Part shown: piece after piece, positions 1 to 6,926 of the stretch
Layout: every line of letters starts with the position of its first letter
Numbering within the stretch: the stretch's first letter is position 1
Virus record (IMG/VR): IMGVR_UViG_3300045049_000504
Span: 1-64,000 of that record
DNA length: 64,000 nt
Reading direction: 5' to 3' (one strand)
Origin: a virus
Notes under the pieces: generated by a model
Seen by the model: only the letters and a program-made list of their open reading frames with translations
Told to the model about the DNA's origin: nothing
The model's database searches: none
Made by a program: the position numbers and the translations under genes

Positions 1-75
1 CCCGACGTGTCGCTGGAGTGGGTGACCACCGTCAGCGGCACCGCCTACCTCCGCGTCAGCCGGACGGTGCACTAG
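1..75 (+). CDS. 3' end of a gene cut by the window edge
   Basis: Frame 1 is open from the first base and ends at a TAG at 73-75, giving 24 residues that finish ...TAYLRVSRTVH. Codons end mostly in G or C as in the rest of the window. The product cannot be identified from so short a tail. The alternation of polar and hydrophobic residues near the end looks like a beta strand, but that is only an impression. Confidence 0.5.
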   Translation, partial: PDVSLEWVTTVSGTAYLRVSRTVH

Positions 76-214
76 TGGACGGGCGCGCGCGCGGCGGGCC
101 ATGACGTTGATAGTCCTGGCGTTGGTGCCTCCTGGCTCACTGGAACCAGGCCCTCGAGGTGGAGGGGACCGACGGGGCGAAGGCGACCGCGATCCGCGGC
201 CGGGAAGAGGGTTC

Positions 215-364
215 GTGAGCCGCGATGCCGACGACCTCGACCCCGAGCCGGTCACCGTGGTCGACCCGTGGGCCCACCTGCCCATGGACCTCACCGTCGA
301 GATGGACGAGGCCGAGCGGGCCGCGGCCCAGCTCCTCGCCGAAGAAATTCCCGCTCCCCGCTGA
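215..364 (+). CDS. small acidic protein, unknown
   Basis: 49 residues starting at a GTG preceded by AGAGGG at a normal ribosome-binding distance. The sequence is strongly acidic (runs of D and E, including DADDLDPEP) with one hydrophobic patch (WAHLPMDLTVEM) and resembles no family I know. The frame stays open upstream to 101, but that part is Arg/Gly/Pro-rich and reads like a shadow. In the base -1 frame, 132-218 (LAHWNQALEVEGTDGAK...) has natural codon use and stops in a GTGA overlap with this start, so an upstream small gene without a clear start codon may exist. Confidence 0.45.
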   Translation: MSRDADDLDPEPVTVVDPWAHLPMDLTVEMDEAERAAAQLLAEEIPAPR

Positions 365-402
365 CGCCCACGCGCGCTAGAATGCGCGGTCGGAGGATCC
401 CC

Positions 403-879
403 ATGTCGTATACGGTCGAGATCGAGTTTGACTGCCTCGAGCTGTCCGAGGCGCTCCCAGGCCTGTTGCCGCTGCTCGAGCCCGCCGGCAACTGCGTTCG
501 GCTCATGATCATGCCGACGGGGCCCGGCGGCGGCAACCCCTGCATGGTCGTGCGGTGGGTCGTGCCCAACCGCGCGGGTCTCGCGCCGCTGCTCGCGTCC
601 CGCCGCTCCGCCGCCCGCGTCCGCGCCTGGCTCGCGAAGCGGTGGATGTCGTGGCTCGAGGACGTGGGCACCGACGACGATACCCACGACTACGCCGGCG
701 GGCTCGACGACCACGAGCACGAGTTTATCGAGGGCGGCTCGTGCCCCGGCTGCGAGGCCCTCGCGGGCGCGGCGGACGACGACGGCGGCTGGATCTGCCG
801 GCGCTGCGGCACCATCACGTCGTCGGGCGTCGAGGTATGCTGGGAGTGTTCCGACGGACGCGCCGCCCCGCTGGCGTGA
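403..879 (+). CDS. zinc-ribbon protein, unknown role
   Basis: 158 residues from an ATG with a GGAGG nine bases upstream. The N-terminal two thirds is a mixed alpha/beta segment (SYTVEIEFDCLEL...) followed by an Arg-rich helix. The last 45 residues carry three CxxC pairs (CPGC, CRRC, CWEC), a double zinc-ribbon arrangement as in RNA-polymerase-binding or nucleic-acid-binding small proteins. It lies alone between noncoding gaps; the gap after it holds a GCTTCGCAC element. A role in nucleic-acid binding is inferred from the ribbon only. Confidence 0.6.
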   Translation: MSYTVEIEFDCLELSEALPGLLPLLEPAGNCVRLMIMPTGPGGGNPCMVVRWVVPNRAGLAPLLASRRSAARVRAWLAKRWMSWLEDVGTDDDTHDYAGGLDDHEHEFIEGGSCPGCEALAGAADDDGGWICRRCGTITSSGVEVCWECSDGRAAPLA

Positions 880-947
880 AGCGAGCTTCGCACGACGGTT
901 GGATGGCTTCGCGCTCGTGTAGTATGCACGAGTGGAGGGTAAGCAGC

Positions 948-1523
948 ATGGCCGATCACGATGGGGGCGATGCAACGTATTGGCGCGGGTTGTATCAGAA
1001 GGCGCAAGCGGAGCTGTCGAAGGTCGCGGAGCTGTCGAAGGTCAACGATCAGCTTCAAGTTGAAACGGCGCGCATCGCCGAGTTGCAGGCCGAGATCGAG
1101 CGGCTGACAGCGAAGTGCGCCGAGCACGATGACGAGCGAAAGTGGGCGCACGAAGCGCATAAGACGCGCCTGAAACGCGAAGAGGAGCGCGACGCCGAAT
1201 TGTCGCGCATGGAAGCCGCTCTCGGGCGCGCGGTCGCGACGCTGCAAGGGGAACGCGGGTGCTGCTGGGGTGCGCCCATCTGCAACCCTGCGCTCGGCGT
1301 CAAGTGCACCCCCTGTCAACGAAACACTCGCATCGACGCCATCCTCGCCGACCCGACGAGCGCCGCCGCGGGCGAGGCGTGGCGCGAGCTGGTCGATTAC
1401 GTCCGCTCGGGCGGTCGCGTGCATATCGTATGCGTTGACGGTCGCCACGACTGCAATGATGTGAGCTGCAAGCAGGGGCGCGCGTTGCTCGACAAGGTCG
1501 ACGCGCTGCGCGCCCAGCGTTGA
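948..1523 (+). CDS. coiled-coil protein with C-terminal cysteine cluster
   Basis: 191 residues. The ATG at 948 has GGAGGG upstream. Residues about 10-95 form a long heptad-rich coiled coil with two tandem AELSKV repeats and a repeated AELQAEIERL pattern. The remainder holds seven cysteines (GCCW, C at ALGVKCTPC, IVCVDGRHDC, VSCK) that could bind metal. A weak TTGGAT/TAGTAT pair lies upstream at 899-925. Function unknown; an oligomeric scaffold with a metal site is a guess from composition. Confidence 0.6.
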   Translation: MADHDGGDATYWRGLYQKAQAELSKVAELSKVNDQLQVETARIAELQAEIERLTAKCAEHDDERKWAHEAHKTRLKREEERDAELSRMEAALGRAVATLQGERGCCWGAPICNPALGVKCTPCQRNTRIDAILADPTSAAAGEAWRELVDYVRSGGRVHIVCVDGRHDCNDVSCKQGRALLDKVDALRAQR

Positions 1524-1680
1524 CCCCCGAAGGCGGTTACGGATGCGCTGTAGCGGGTGGCGATGCCCACGAGGCACCCGCGCAATCTTCTTCGCACCTC
1601 TACGACGCCAACTGGCGACCTCGCTTCGCACCATAGCCAGGCGTAAATCCCGACAAAAGCAGGCGCGCTCCTCGCTCGAG

Positions 1681-1711
1681 TTCGCGGCACGATACTAGCA
1701 CTCGCCGCGAA
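1681..1711. promoter_or_regulatory. inverted repeat upstream of the AAA+ gene
   Basis: TTCGCGGC at 1681-1688 and its exact reverse complement GCCGCGAA at 1704-1711 flank a 15-base spacer. The pair sits 31 bases before the start of the AAA+ ATPase gene, in a 218-base gap with no gene. It could be an operator for that gene. The same gap holds two TTCGCACC elements (about 1594 and 1627) related to the hairpins after later genes. Confidence 0.35.
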
Positions 1712-1741
1712 GTCGAACTGCGAACGCAAAGGAGCCAGGAC

Positions 1742-2965
1742 ATGCCGCTGACCGCCCGCTTCGACGCCCTCTGCCCCGCCTGCGGCGGGACCATCAACGC
1801 CGGCACCGCCATCGAGCAGCGCCGGGACCTGTCGACGTCGGCGACCCGCACGTTCGTTCACGCCACCTGTGTGGACCGGCAGCTGTCGGCCTCCCACGTC
1901 TCCCGGTTCAAGCAGCTCCTCGAGATGCCCCGCCCGACGGCCCGCGGTGTCTGCATGCACGTCGGCGTCACCGTGACCCGCGACAAGCGGTACCTCGAGC
2001 ACGTCGAGGTCTGCTACCGCGGCGCCACGGCCGGGGTCGACGACGCCAGGTGGGAGACCGCCGTTGCCCTCACCCGCGGCGTGAAGGCCCCGGCGGCCGG
2101 CGCCGACGCCCCCGCGGCCCCGGCGATCGACGCCGAGGAGGTTCGCCGCATCGCCCGCGAGGCCGCCCGCGAGATCGTGGCCCAGTCGCAGGGCCCCCGC
2201 GAGATCGTGGTCCGGGTCGAGAACCGGGAGCCGGTCAAGCTCAAGGGCCTCGCCCACCGCGCCTTCGAGAGGCTCCTGAAGATGGTCGCCGCCGGCGTCA
2301 ACGTCTGGCTCGCGGGCCCCGCCGGTTCGGGCAAGACCACGGCGGCCGAGATGGTGGCCGAGGCGCTGGGCCTCCCCTTCATGTTCAACGGGGCCATCGA
2401 CACCGAGTACAAGCTCTCGGGGTTCGTGGACGCCCACGGCCGCGTCGTGAGCACGGCCTTCCGCAAGGCTTACACCGAGGGCGGGGTGTACCTGTTCGAC
2501 GAGGTCGACGCCTCGCTCCCCGGCGCTACCCTGGCCTTCAACGCCGCCCTCGCCGGCAGCAAGTGCGACTTCCCGGGCGAGACGGCGCCCGTGGCCCGGC
2601 ACCCCGACTTCCGGTGCATCGCCGCCGGCAACACCTGGGGCCACGGCGCGACGGTCGAGTACGTCGGGCGCAACAAGCTGGACGCCGCCTTCCTGGACCG
2701 GTTCGTGCAGCTCACGTGGGACTACGACGAGGACCTCGAGCGCGCCATGATCCCCGCCGACGAGGCCTCCCAGGCGTGGTGCGCGACGGTTCAGAAGCTC
2801 CGCGCGCGGGCGCGCTCTCGCGGGCTCAAGGTCGTCATCTCGCCGCGGGCGTCCGTCAACGGCTCGAAGCTCATCGCGGGCGGTCTCAGCACGGCGGAGG
2901 CGCTCGAGGCGTGCGTCTACGCGAAGCTCAGCGCCGCCGACCGCGCGAACCTCGAGCGCAACTGA
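1742..2965 (+). CDS. MoxR/CobS-type AAA+ ATPase
   Basis: 407 residues, start supported by AAGGAG. Residues 1-60 carry a CPAC ... C zinc-knuckle-like segment; then a linker, then an AAA+ (AAA_5/MoxR) module with Walker A GPAGSGKT at about 192-199, Walker B LFDEVD at about 250-256, a sensor-1-like Asn in AAGNTWG, and an arginine-rich lid. MoxR-type ATPases remodel protein partners, usually with a vWA-domain or other dedicated partner encoded nearby. The gene at 3864 is the only large candidate partner here, although no vWA MIDAS motif is visible in it. Confidence 0.85.
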   Translation: MPLTARFDALCPACGGTINAGTAIEQRRDLSTSATRTFVHATCVDRQLSASHVSRFKQLLEMPRPTARGVCMHVGVTVTRDKRYLEHVEVCYRGATAGVDDARWETAVALTRGVKAPAAGADAPAAPAIDAEEVRRIAREAAREIVAQSQGPREIVVRVENREPVKLKGLAHRAFERLLKMVAAGVNVWLAGPAGSGKTTAAEMVAEALGLPFMFNGAIDTEYKLSGFVDAHGRVVSTAFRKAYTEGGVYLFDEVDASLPGATLAFNAALAGSKCDFPGETAPVARHPDFRCIAAGNTWGHGATVEYVGRNKLDAAFLDRFVQLTWDYDEDLERAMIPADEASQAWCATVQKLRARARSRGLKVVISPRASVNGSKLIAGGLSTAEALEACVYAKLSAADRANLERN

Positions 2966-2981
2966 GGAACGAGCGACGCAG

Positions 2982-3028
2982 GGGTGCGAAGCGGGTTGCG
3001 CAGTTTTTGGCGACTCCGCTTCGCACCC
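2982..3028 (+). terminator. 13-bp hairpin after the AAA+ gene
   Basis: A perfect 13-base inverted repeat (GGGTGCGAAGCGG / CCGCTTCGCACCC) with a 21-base loop containing a T5 run lies 16 bases after the AAA+ stop codon. It could end the transcript or protect its 3' end. There is no T tract after the stem, so it is not a textbook intrinsic terminator. Related arms occur after other genes in this block. Confidence 0.5.
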
Positions 3029-3129
3029 GCGACGCCAAGTAGCTGATCCCGCTCGAGCAGAACTTTGGCCCGTTCCTGGCAGGTCTCGTCTGCATGCTTT
3101 CGAAACTGAGCACGACGGAGGGCACGACG

Positions 3130-3273
3130 ATGGCGAAGCGGACCGCAAAGAAGGACAAGCGCGTTTTCGTCTGCGTATGCCCGAAGTGCAAAGGGACGGG
3201 CCGCGTCGGCATCGACCGTAAGACGTGTTCCGTTTGCAGTGGCTACGGGTTCTTGACCGAGGAGAAGCACTGA
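3130..3273 (+). CDS. DnaJ-type CxxCxGxG zinc-knuckle miniprotein
   Basis: 47 residues, start preceded by GGAGGGC in the leader CACGACGGAGGGCACGACG that recurs before the next small genes. Two zinc motifs are seen: CPKCKGTGRVG and CSVCSGYGF, the CxxCxGxG signature of DnaJ cysteine-rich domains. In phages such minimal knuckles are common and presumably hold one zinc between the two motifs. An N-terminal basic stretch (AKRTAKKDKR) precedes it. Role unknown; binding of a protein or nucleic acid is likely. Confidence 0.65.
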   Translation: MAKRTAKKDKRVFVCVCPKCKGTGRVGIDRKTCSVCSGYGFLTEEKH

Positions 3274-3341
3274 TGCGCGTGCACATCGCTAAACAGGCCG
3301 GAGAAGACAAAGCGATGTGCGGGCGCCCATATCGATTCTGA
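3273..3341 (+). CDS. possible 22-residue peptide
   Basis: ATG overlaps the previous stop in TGATG, a coupling arrangement used throughout this genome, and the frame runs MRVHIAKQAGEDK to a TGA. It is too short to judge by codon use and has no recognisable motif apart from a single CGRP. Could equally be a chance frame. Confidence 0.25.
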   Translation: MRVHIAKQAGEDKAMCGRPYRF

Positions 3342-3458
3342 TCAATTGGGCCACGGCGCGGTGGGTGCTTGGATTGACGCATCCATGGCTGTGCCGTAGC
3401 TGCGTCCGCTAGCCCTGCACAGCGCGCGATGACGCAACGAACGACGGAGGGCACGACG

Positions 3459-3662
3459 ATGAAGACGACGATGACTTGGAAGAATCGCCGCAGCGCTAAC
3501 GGAATCGTGATGTATAGCGATCTCTTCGTTAACGGTAAGCTCTTCGCGTCGGTCTACTTGCCGCAAGGATCGGAGCAATGGCGCTTGTCGTGCGGCGACA
3601 ATAGCGGATGGTTCAATTCGAAGGCCGAAGCCAAGAGCGCTGCCGAAGCGCTGAGCAAGTAA
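3459..3662 (+). CDS. small beta-rich protein, unknown
   Basis: 67 residues from the ATG at 3459, which follows the recurring GGAGGGCACGACG leader. An in-frame upstream ATG at 3429 would place the ribosome-binding site inside the coding region and is less likely. The protein alternates short strands (VMYSDLFVNGKLFASVYL) and ends with an alanine-rich helix. Base use is less GC-biased than in neighbours (codons such as AAT, GAT, TTC mixed), suggesting a different recent origin. No family recognised. Confidence 0.55.
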   Translation: MKTTMTWKNRRSANGIVMYSDLFVNGKLFASVYLPQGSEQWRLSCGDNSGWFNSKAEAKSAAEALSK

Positions 3663-3687
3663 CCATGCGCACGACGGAGGGCTAGCA

Positions 3688-3867
3688 GTGGACGAGATCA
3701 TCACCGTCACATTGATCGTGACCGCCGGATGCTTGCTCTTCGCGGGCGCAGTCTGGTTTTTCTGGGGGCGCGATGAGAAGTCCGTTACTCGCGCCCTCTG
3801 CGACCACGACTTCGGCCTCGAGGGCGCCTGCGCCCGCTGCGGCCTCAAGGTGGAGGCGCGGTCGTGA
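3688..3867 (+). CDS. single-pass membrane miniprotein with zinc knuckle
   Basis: 59 residues from a GTG after ACGACGGAGGGC. Residues 4-26 (IITVTLIVTAGCLLFAGAVW) form one membrane helix; the tail holds CDHDF...CARCG, a C/H metal-binding pattern found at the ends of many phage membrane miniproteins. It overlaps the next start (GTG at 3864) by four bases, so translation is probably coupled. Function unknown. Confidence 0.55.
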   Translation: MDEIITVTLIVTAGCLLFAGAVWFFWGRDEKSVTRALCDHDFGLEGACARCGLKVEARS

Positions 3868-4721
3868 TCGCCGACGTCGCCCCGACGCCCCGCCGCGAGA
3901 TCCGGTACCACTGGGAGTCGCCCGCCGAGCTGGGTGAGGCCTGCGAGCGCGAGCGCTGCGGCATCACGTGGCAGGGCTGGGCCGGCCCGCCCGACTTCAT
4001 CGCCCGGTGGACCGGCGAGACGTGGTCGCAGGCCGTCGAGCGCGCCAAGCGCGGCCGCGCCGACCTCGTGGCCGAGGCCGAGCGCCTGATGGAGCAGATC
4101 TCCGCGCAGGTCGACTCGCCGCGGTCGCAGTGGGTCGCGTCACGCGCCGGCGCCTACCCGATGGTCCCGGACGCGCTCTGCGGCCACCCCGACTCGATGC
4201 GCCGGCGCGTCGAGGTCTGCGACGACCGCGCCCCGGTGCGCGTCTACGTCGACCTGGTGTCGCAGGTGTCGGTCACGCACGAGGACCTCCGCCGCCGCGG
4301 CGCCGCCTGCCTCGCGCTCGCGATGCTGCTCTCGGCCGAGCGCCCCGTCGAGCTGTACGGCGTCGTGGTCAACGACGTGACCGACCGCGCATCGGCCGTC
4401 GTCCACGTCATTCGCGTCGGCACGGCGCCGCTGGACCTCGCCACGGCCTGCAACGCGCTGACGTCGGTGGGCCTGGTCCGCGACCTCGCCTACGGCTGGT
4501 CGCGCCGCCACGGCTACAACGGCGGGTGGGGCTGGTCGCTGCCGCCCAGCGACGAGGCCTCCCGCGCCCAGTACGTGCGGCTCCTGCGCGCCGCCCTCGG
4601 GGCGAGCGAGTCCGACATCATCGTCCCGCCGGCCATGGACGCGTACCGCGACCCGGCCATGCGCGACCCCGTCGGGTTCGTGCAGCGCTCGCTCGACGAG
4701 CACAGCAAGCGCGAAGAGTAG
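3864..4721 (+). CDS. 285-aa conserved-looking phage protein, possible AAA+ partner
   Basis: 285 residues from a GTG that overlaps the previous gene. The N-terminus (GITWQGW, TGETWSQAVERAKRG) resembles the start of a phage family found beside MoxR/CobS-like ATPases (DUF7192-like in my memory, not checked). The central part has alpha/beta character (RVYVDLVSQVSV..., VVHVIRVGTAPLD) like a Rossmann-type or vWA-like fold, but no DxSxS MIDAS motif is present. With the AAA+ protein at 1742 it may form a two-component remodelling unit; this is inference from position. Confidence 0.6.
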   Translation: MIADVAPTPRREIRYHWESPAELGEACERERCGITWQGWAGPPDFIARWTGETWSQAVERAKRGRADLVAEAERLMEQISAQVDSPRSQWVASRAGAYPMVPDALCGHPDSMRRRVEVCDDRAPVRVYVDLVSQVSVTHEDLRRRGAACLALAMLLSAERPVELYGVVVNDVTDRASAVVHVIRVGTAPLDLATACNALTSVGLVRDLAYGWSRRHGYNGGWGWSLPPSDEASRAQYVRLLRAALGASESDIIVPPAMDAYRDPAMRDPVGFVQRSLDEHSKREE

Positions 4722-4730
4722 TCGCCAGGG

Positions 4731-4810
4731 TGCGAACGGGCTTGCGCAGTCGGTTGGGAACCCGGCTGCGCAGCTCGAGCGCTAAGCGCTTGAGATCGCG
4801 TCGCAGAACT
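4731..4810 (+). repeat. diverged copy of the GGGTGCGAA element in an intergenic gap
   Basis: GGGTGCGAACGGG followed by TTGCGCAGT repeats, in the same order, the sequence that begins the hairpin at 2982. The second half of the hairpin is not conserved; instead a TCGAGCGC-TAA-GCGCTTGA stem follows at about 4776. The gap 4722-4842 has no gene. Confidence 0.4.
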
Positions 4811-4842
4811 TCTGGCTCGGAAATAGCAGACGCGTCAAATGC

Positions 4843-4983
4843 ATGACGAACGAAGCGACGCGGGTGGCGAAGGTCTGGCAGCCGCCGGCGCTCGAGGCCC
4901 CGTGGGAGCCGCTCCCGCTGGTCCCCGAGTGCGACCGCCGGTCCGACGTCGCCCCGTGCGCCCACATGCTCGTCGACGAATAG
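4843..4983 (+). CDS. 46-aa protein, unknown
   Basis: Frame MTNEATRVAKVWQPPALEAP... to a TAG at 4981, with strongly G/C-ending codons. An alternative ATG four bases upstream opens a different frame that reads as Arg/Pro-rich shadow. Contains two cysteines (VPECDRR, APCAHM) and no known motif. The next gene follows after nine bases and has its own GAGGAG site. Confidence 0.4.
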   Translation: MTNEATRVAKVWQPPALEAPWEPLPLVPECDRRSDVAPCAHMLVDE

Positions 4984-4992
4984 GAGACTGCC

Positions 4993-5241
4993 ATGACCAA
5001 GCTCACCGCCCCGCAGCGCGCCGCCCTCGCCCTCGCCGCCCACGGCACCCTCGTCTGCGCCTACGGCAACGAGTTCTTCGTCTCGGGGTCCGACGGTCGG
5101 GCCACCGCCGAGCGCTCCACGCTCAAGGCGCTCGAGCGCCGCGGCCTCCTCGCCTACGCGCCGGGGCTCACCCGCCGCGGCGAGTACCGCCTGACGGACG
5201 CCGGCCGCGACGCAGTCGCCGCCTCGGCGGAGGTGGCCTGA
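4993..5241 (+). CDS. winged-helix-like small protein
   Basis: 82 residues, GAGGAGA upstream of the ATG. The pattern of N-terminal helices (TAPQRAALALAAHG), a strand, a recognition-like helix (STLKALERRGLL) and a final wing (RRGEYRLTDAGRDAV) matches MarR/PadR-type winged helices, where LTDAGR closes the wing. Probably binds DNA; target unknown. Overlaps the next gene by a TGATG junction. Confidence 0.55.
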   Translation: MTKLTAPQRAALALAAHGTLVCAYGNEFFVSGSDGRATAERSTLKALERRGLLAYAPGLTRRGEYRLTDAGRDAVAASAEVA

Positions 5242-5477
5242 TGGACACCGCCAAGTTCGTGCTCGAGACCGCCACCACCCTCGCCGACCGCGGCCTCGCC
5301 GTCTTCGAGCCCGGCCCGCAGGGCCTGGCCATCGCCCACGTCTTCCCCACCAAGGCCGCCGCGGGCGTCTTCCTGCGGTCCGAGGGGCGCCGCGGCGGCA
5401 CCAAGGCGCTGTGCTCGGTGCTCGTGCCGCCGCTCTTCCGGCCGCTCGGCGCCCCGGGCGAGGTCGTGTGGTCGTGA
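5241..5477 (+). CDS. 78-aa protein, unknown
   Basis: Starts in the TGATG overlap with the winged-helix gene and ends in a GTGA overlap with the next gene. Sequence: amphipathic N-terminal helix (TAKFVLETATTLADRG), a strand-rich middle and a Pro-rich end. No family recognised. The tight stop-start overlaps on both sides support it as a real cistron. Confidence 0.5.
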   Translation: MDTAKFVLETATTLADRGLAVFEPGPQGLAIAHVFPTKAAAGVFLRSEGRRGGTKALCSVLVPPLFRPLGAPGEVVWS

Positions 5478-5674
5478 TCGCTCTCTACGACCGCGTCGTC
5501 GTCGCAGACACGCCCCGCGTCGGCGAGGCCGAGACCGGCCGCGTCGTCGAGTGGTCGCCGACGGGCGACAGTGCCCTCGTCCTGCTCGACGACCCGCACG
5601 CGACCGAGTGGCCCGGCGACCGCCGCCTGGTGTGGGTGTCCGAAGGCCGTCTGTCGCCGGAGGTCGCGTCGTGA
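5474..5674 (+). CDS. 66-aa beta-rich protein
   Basis: GTG start overlapping the preceding TGA. The sequence VIALYDRVVVADTPRVGEAETGRVVEWSPTG suggests a small SH3/KOW-like barrel: short strands around a GEAETGRVV turn. Such barrels often bind nucleic acid or protein tails; no closer identification is possible. Overlaps the next start by four bases. Confidence 0.45.
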   Translation: MIALYDRVVVADTPRVGEAETGRVVEWSPTGDSALVLLDDPHATEWPGDRRLVWVSEGRLSPEVAS

Positions 5675-6486
5675 GCCGCGAGGCCCTGATGAGCGCCGAC
5701 GAGATCGGCGCCGCGCTCGACCGCCTGCAGGCGGGCATCCGCGCGGACGTCGCCAACCACCACCGAGGAGGGTCCATGGAAGCCGCAGAGAAGACCGAGA
5801 CCGAGTCGAAGCCCAAGAAGTACGGAGACCTGGTGCGCGAGGCCCGCGAGCTGGAGGCGCGCGGCGCGCACAACGCGGCCGCGACCCTGTGGGACGTCGC
5901 CAAGGACCTGGCCCGCCGCACGAAGCGGTCGACGGCCGAGGCGGTCGAGGGCGCGATGCGCTGCCGCGCCGCCGCCGGCGACCCGCGGGCCGCGGGCGTC
6001 GCCAAGGTCGGCGCCATCCTCGACGACGCGGCCGCCGAGTCCGAGACCGACGACATCGCCGAGGAGATGGCGGCCCTCGAGGCCGAGGTCGAGGCCGCCG
6101 CGAACGAGGGCGAAGGAGAGCCCGCCCGCGCGAAGCCCGAAAAGAAGGCGCCGAAGGCCCCTCGTAAGCCCAAGGCCGCGTCGAAGAAGTCGGCGGCCAT
6201 GGACGCGCACGAAGAGAACCTCGCGAAGCGGGAGGCCACCCGCGCGCGTCAGAACGACCTCAAGGTCGGCACCAAGCTCGAGCACAAGGTGCGCGGCGAG
6301 GTCCTGGCGACGTGCACGTGGCACGGGCCGCGCGACTGGCGCTACCGCAACAAGTCGTACACGTCGATCAGCGCCGCGGCGAACGCGGCCGCCGCCCACC
6401 TCCGGGAGACGGGGGTGTACAAGCCCGGCGGCCGGCTCGCGCTCAACGGGTGGGTGTTCTGGGGCGTCGAAAAGCGGGAGCCGTAG
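5671..6486 (+). CDS. protein with C-terminal RAMA-like domain
   Basis: 271 residues from the overlapping GTG at 5671; a second in-frame ATG at 5776 has a better GGAGGG site and would give 236 residues, so either or both may be used. Middle region is an acidic/alanine-rich helical segment and a Lys/Pro/Ala-rich linker. The last about 75 residues (LKVGTKLEHK... YTSISAAANAAAAHL ... LNGWVFWGVE) match the RAMA/DUF4357 pattern, a domain associated with DNA methylase and restriction-linked proteins. A second copy lies at 6620. Confidence 0.6.
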   Translation: MSREALMSADEIGAALDRLQAGIRADVANHHRGGSMEAAEKTETESKPKKYGDLVREARELEARGAHNAAATLWDVAKDLARRTKRSTAEAVEGAMRCRAAAGDPRAAGVAKVGAILDDAAAESETDDIAEEMAALEAEVEAAANEGEGEPARAKPEKKAPKAPRKPKAASKKSAAMDAHEENLAKREATRARQNDLKVGTKLEHKVRGEVLATCTWHGPRDWRYRNKSYTSISAAANAAAAHLRETGVYKPGGRLALNGWVFWGVEKREP

Positions 6487-6487
6487 T

Positions 6488-6595
6488 ATGGCCTCGCGGA
6501 CGCGGGTCGTGATACTGGTCGTGGTACTGGTCGTGGTCGGAGCGCTCGCGGGTGCGGCGCTCGGCATCCTCGGCGCCTGGCTCGGCGCCGGTTGA
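6488..6595 (+). CDS. 35-aa membrane peptide
   Basis: MASRTRVVILVVVLVVVGAL... : a short basic N-terminus followed by one long hydrophobic segment ending LGAWLGAG. Starts immediately after the previous stop. Typical of single-helix phage membrane miniproteins; role unknown (ion-channel or holin-like functions are possible). Confidence 0.45.
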   Translation: MASRTRVVILVVVLVVVGALAGAALGILGAWLGAG

Positions 6596-6619
6596 CAACG
6601 CTACGCGGAGGACGCACGT

Positions 6620-6925
6620 ATGGCGACGAAGTCGAAGAAGGGCAACGGTAAGGCGACGGACGGCAAGGTGGGGAAGGTCGCGCGGAAGTTGCGCGTGGGC
6701 GCGGTGCTGACGCACCGGACGAGGGAGGGGAAGGAGGTGACCTGCACCGTCACGAAGGACGGCTTCAAGTTCGGACGGCAGGTCTTCACGTCGATCAGCG
6801 CCGCGGCGAACGCGGCGTCGGAGAAGCTCGGGCAGCAGTCGCGGACGCTGAACGGGTGGGTCTTCTGGGGCGTCGAGCGCCGGACGGGCGGCGACCGACG
6901 CCAGGCGGACAGTGCCGTCGAGTAG
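6620..6925 (+). CDS. stand-alone RAMA-like domain protein
   Basis: 101 residues, GGAGG upstream. A basic 30-residue N-terminus (KSKKGNGKATDGKVG) is followed by a domain almost identical in pattern to the end of the 5671 protein: LRVGAVLTHRTREGKEV ... FTSISAAANAA ... LNGWVFWGVE. The nucleotide sequence is also nearly identical over the SISAAANAA segment, indicating a recent duplication. RAMA domains are thought to read DNA or accompany methylases. It is the last plus-strand gene before the convergent late operon; only one base separates the two stops. Confidence 0.6.
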   Translation: MATKSKKGNGKATDGKVGKVARKLRVGAVLTHRTREGKEVTCTVTKDGFKFGRQVFTSISAAANAASEKLGQQSRTLNGWVFWGVERRTGGDRRQADSAVE

Positions 6926-6926
6926 G

